Below, piece by piece: positions 6,686 through 8,034 of a stretch of 8,034 bases of DNA. Made by a program: the position numbers and the translations under genes. Source of the stretch: UBA2450 sp045132035 (lineage in GTDB: Bacteria; Bacillota_I; Bacilli_A; RFN20; CAG-826); contig JBGURM010000049.1 of the NCBI GenBank assembly GCA_045132035.1, positions 1 through 8,034 on the forward strand, read 5' to 3'. Each line of letters begins with the position of its first letter. The first letter of the stretch is position 1. The notes below the pieces were generated by a model that worked only from the letters and a program-made list of their open reading frames with translations, was not told the origin of the DNA and searched no databases.

Positions 6686-7279
6686 TTAAATGTTATAAAT
6701 GGCTCGTTTACTTTTAGAAACGTAGCCTTTTTTAATTATGACGCCAAATTTAACAGTCTTTTTTGCAAGATACAATTGAGCGGATTTTCTACTAAATGAT
6801 TCGACTTCTACATTATAATCCACTTTATCTCTGTAGTAGTTTTTATCAATAACAAAGAGATATTTTTTATAATTAACTTCAAGTCTTTCAGTTTTTAAAG
6901 AACATACTCTTTTAAGCTTCTTTAAGTCGATTCCTTTTTCAATCAATATATCTTTAATTTTTGAATCTGGAATGATAGCGGTTTCATTGATTTTATTATA
7001 TTCATCTAAGGTTAAAACAAAGTTATGCTCAAGATCACATTTATCCTCTTTGACTTTTAGAGTTAATTCATATTTCTTATCGCTAATATTTCTTGTTCTT
7101 AATACGATATGGTTATCGGTGAGATATAGACTGTCATAATCAAAGTAATTATTCGTGTTTGTGGAATAAACTTTTTTAGTCTTACATCTACCATAATAGT
7201 TCATTAAGGCAACATATTGTTCCTCAGTTATCATTGCCCGAGCTTCATATTCTTTGTTAACAAACTCTTTTTTACACAT
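6686..7279 (-). CDS. CYTH-domain protein (YjbK-like; triphosphate tunnel metalloenzyme family)
   Basis: The CYTH fold forms a tunnel lined with acidic and basic residues that binds triphosphate compounds. Known members hydrolyse thiamine triphosphate or inorganic triphosphate, or are adenylate cyclases; the substrate here is unknown. The 197 residues cover one domain. The N-terminal signature is EYEAR (10-14), giving ExExR where most members have ExExK. Other expected tunnel residues are Arg61 and Arg63 (LRTRN), Lys75 and Lys77 (LTLKVK), Arg132 (TERLE), Asp145, Glu158 and Glu160 (VEVES), Lys183-184 and the SKSKRA end motif (188-193). The YjbK-type assignment rests on these motifs and on the spx/nadK neighbourhood. 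There is no signal peptide. The ATG at 7279 has no Shine-Dalgarno and sits about where transcription should begin. No clear terminator of its own is seen beyond the stop. Confidence 0.85.
   Translation of the reverse strand: MCKKEFVNKEYEARAMITEEQYVALMNYYGRCKTKKVYSTNTNNYFDYDSLYLTDNHIVLRTRNISDKKYELTLKVKEDKCDLEHNFVLTLDEYNKINETAIIPDSKIKDILIEKGIDLKKLKRVCSLKTERLEVNYKKYLFVIDKNYYRDKVDYNVEVESFSRKSAQLYLAKKTVKFGVIIKKGYVSKSKRAIYNI
6701..6733 (+). terminator. Intrinsic terminator of spx, inside the convergent CYTH gene
   Basis: GGCTCGTTT (6701-6709) pairs with AAACGTAGCC (6718-6727) as nine base pairs with one bulged T at 6723. The loop is eight bases and six Ts follow (6728-6733). It starts 21 bases after the spx stop and lies within the last 16 codons of the CYTH gene on the other strand. 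On the minus strand the stem is followed only by a loosely T-rich run, so it probably works best for spx. Confidence 0.7.
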
Positions 7280-7298
7280 ATAATAATTATGCTACAAT
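7257..7298 (+). promoter_or_regulatory. Possible tandem promoters of nadK
   Basis: Two good matches overlap. The first is TTAACA (7257-7262), 16 bases, TATAAT (7279-7284), starting near 7291 with a 17-base leader. The second is TTTACA (7271-7276), 16 bases, TACAAT (7293-7298) with a TG extension at 7290-7291, starting near 7305 only about three bases before the ATG. Neither leader contains a Shine-Dalgarno. The -35 boxes lie inside the first codons of the divergent CYTH gene. Confidence 0.5.
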
Positions 7299-7314
7299 AT
7301 TTAAGTTATGAAAA
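7286..7314 (-). promoter_or_regulatory. Possible promoter of the CYTH gene
   Basis: On the minus strand TTTTCA (7314-7309) and CATAAT (7291-7286) are 17 bases apart. The predicted start falls at the A of the ATG at 7279, so the transcript would be leaderless. The -35 box overlaps the nadK start codon, so this promoter and those of nadK would compete. Confidence 0.45.
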
Positions 7315-8034
7315 TTGGATTATTTATTAAGTATGAAGTAGTCGAAAAAGATTTAGAGGAAAGACTCATAAATTCTATCATTCAACATGGTTTTGAATTC
7401 GATAATGAAAATCCTCAATATGTTTTCACTGTCGGTGGAGATGGAACATTCTTAAAGGGTGTTCAAAAATATATTAATAAACTTGATTCTGTTGCTTTTA
7501 TTCCTATTAACCGTGGTAATCTTGGTTATTTCTCTGATTTTACTCAAGATGAATTCGATTATATTTTGTCTAATTTAGATAAATATGTTAAAAACTCATA
7601 TTCATTAGTTAAAGCAAAACTCAATAACACAGAAATCTATGCGGTTAATGAGATTAGAATTGAAAATCCATTCCACACTTTAATTAGTGATGTTTATATT
7701 AATGACGAATTTTTAGAAACATTTAGAGGAAACGGATTAGTTGTTTCTACTTCTTTAGGAAGTACTGGATATAATAAATCAATTGGGGGAGCAGTAATTG
7801 ATTTGAAGTTAGAAGTTCTTCAATTAAGTGAAATCGCTCCAATTAATAACTGCTTATTCTCATCTTTAAAATCTCCTTTAGTGGTTTCAAAAGATTCCAA
7901 AATCAAATTTAAAGGCGATTTATCTAATGTCATGGTGGGATATGATTATTTAGTTAAATCAAATGAAGATTTAAAAGAAATAGTGTTCTCTTTAAGTGAT
8001 AAGAAAGTCACTATTTTAAATAAAAAGGGCCGGG
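7308..8034 (+). CDS. nadK: NAD kinase, 3' partial
   Basis: Phosphorylates NAD to NADP, the only route to NADP in most bacteria, in the cytoplasm. The frame is open to the window edge with 242 complete codons. Family members run to about 260-270 residues, so probably 5-25 residues are missing. The signature GGDGTFL (43-49) holds catalytic Asp45. NRGNLGYFSDF (68-78) and NEIRIEN (114-120) are the next NAD-contact motifs. The glycine-rich segment FRGNGLVVSTSLGSTGYNK (139-157) corresponds to FRGDGL...STPTGSTAYNK of other Firmicutes, with changes at the Asp, the Pro and the Ala. The remainder, a beta-rich C-terminal domain, aligns in character with B. subtilis NadK (LQLSEIAPINN, SPLVV). The start is the first ATG after the promoters; no ribosome-binding site is visible. 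The gene is divergent from the CYTH gene, with 28 bases between the starts. Confidence 0.93.
   Translation, partial: MKIGLFIKYEVVEKDLEERLINSIIQHGFEFDNENPQYVFTVGGDGTFLKGVQKYINKLDSVAFIPINRGNLGYFSDFTQDEFDYILSNLDKYVKNSYSLVKAKLNNTEIYAVNEIRIENPFHTLISDVYINDEFLETFRGNGLVVSTSLGSTGYNKSIGGAVIDLKLEVLQLSEIAPINNCLFSSLKSPLVVSKDSKIKFKGDLSNVMVGYDYLVKSNEDLKEIVFSLSDKKVTILNKKGR

Noticed and set aside
8024..8034. GC-rich run at the right edge (GGGCCGGG)
   Set aside because: It stays in the nadK frame and is only nine bases. Without the following sequence it cannot be called a terminator arm or an assembly artefact.
1..8034. Search for CRISPR arrays, insertion sequences, phage or defence genes
   Set aside because: No repeated spacered units, transposase or integrase motifs, or terminal repeats were found. 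Gene content is metabolic and housekeeping.

Overview
This is an AT-rich bacterial window from the Bacilli side of the Firmicutes. I infer a lineage near the gut Erysipelotrichia, RF39 or Acholeplasma-like groups. The reasons are the strong A/T codon bias, the Spx regulator (a Bacilli hallmark), a YjbK-like CYTH protein, and small gaps between genes. Tryptophan is always TGG and the only TGA ends rhaB, so the standard bacterial code applies rather than the Mycoplasma code. The exact taxon cannot be read from the window.

Left region (1-2151): the 3' end of an L-rhamnose catabolic operon. It holds the C-terminal part of L-rhamnulose kinase (rhaB, cut by the window edge) and a complete L-rhamnose isomerase (rhaA). 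They overlap by ATGA and are closed by a strong intrinsic terminator. Together they would convert L-rhamnose to L-rhamnulose and then to L-rhamnulose-1-phosphate. The aldolase, transporter and regulator are not in the window. Region 2152-2449 has no protein gene. It carries a tRNA-Ser(GGA) on the minus strand with its own promoter and terminator, and then the promoter region of the next gene.

Middle region (2450-5164): a two-gene unit of an RluC/RluD-type pseudouridine synthase and a PgcA-type phosphoglucomutase/phosphomannomutase, two bases apart. A bidirectional terminator closes it and also serves the convergent trpS.

Right region (5170-8034): tryptophanyl-tRNA synthetase (minus strand), divergent from spx (plus strand). 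A CYTH-domain protein (minus strand) is convergent with spx and divergent from a 3'-cut NAD kinase (plus strand). The set trpS, spx, CYTH, nadK and RluD-type synthase also lies in one neighbourhood in Bacillus subtilis, so this looks like a compressed and rearranged version of an old Firmicutes cluster.

No mobile element, CRISPR array or defence system is seen. The points most worth a second look are the cysteine-bearing C-terminal tail of Spx, several promoter-proximal genes that lack a Shine-Dalgarno and may be leaderless, a 19-nt palindrome in front of spx, an spx terminator embedded in the neighbouring gene, the shortened RhaB C-terminus, and unusual residues in conserved NadK and RhaA motifs.
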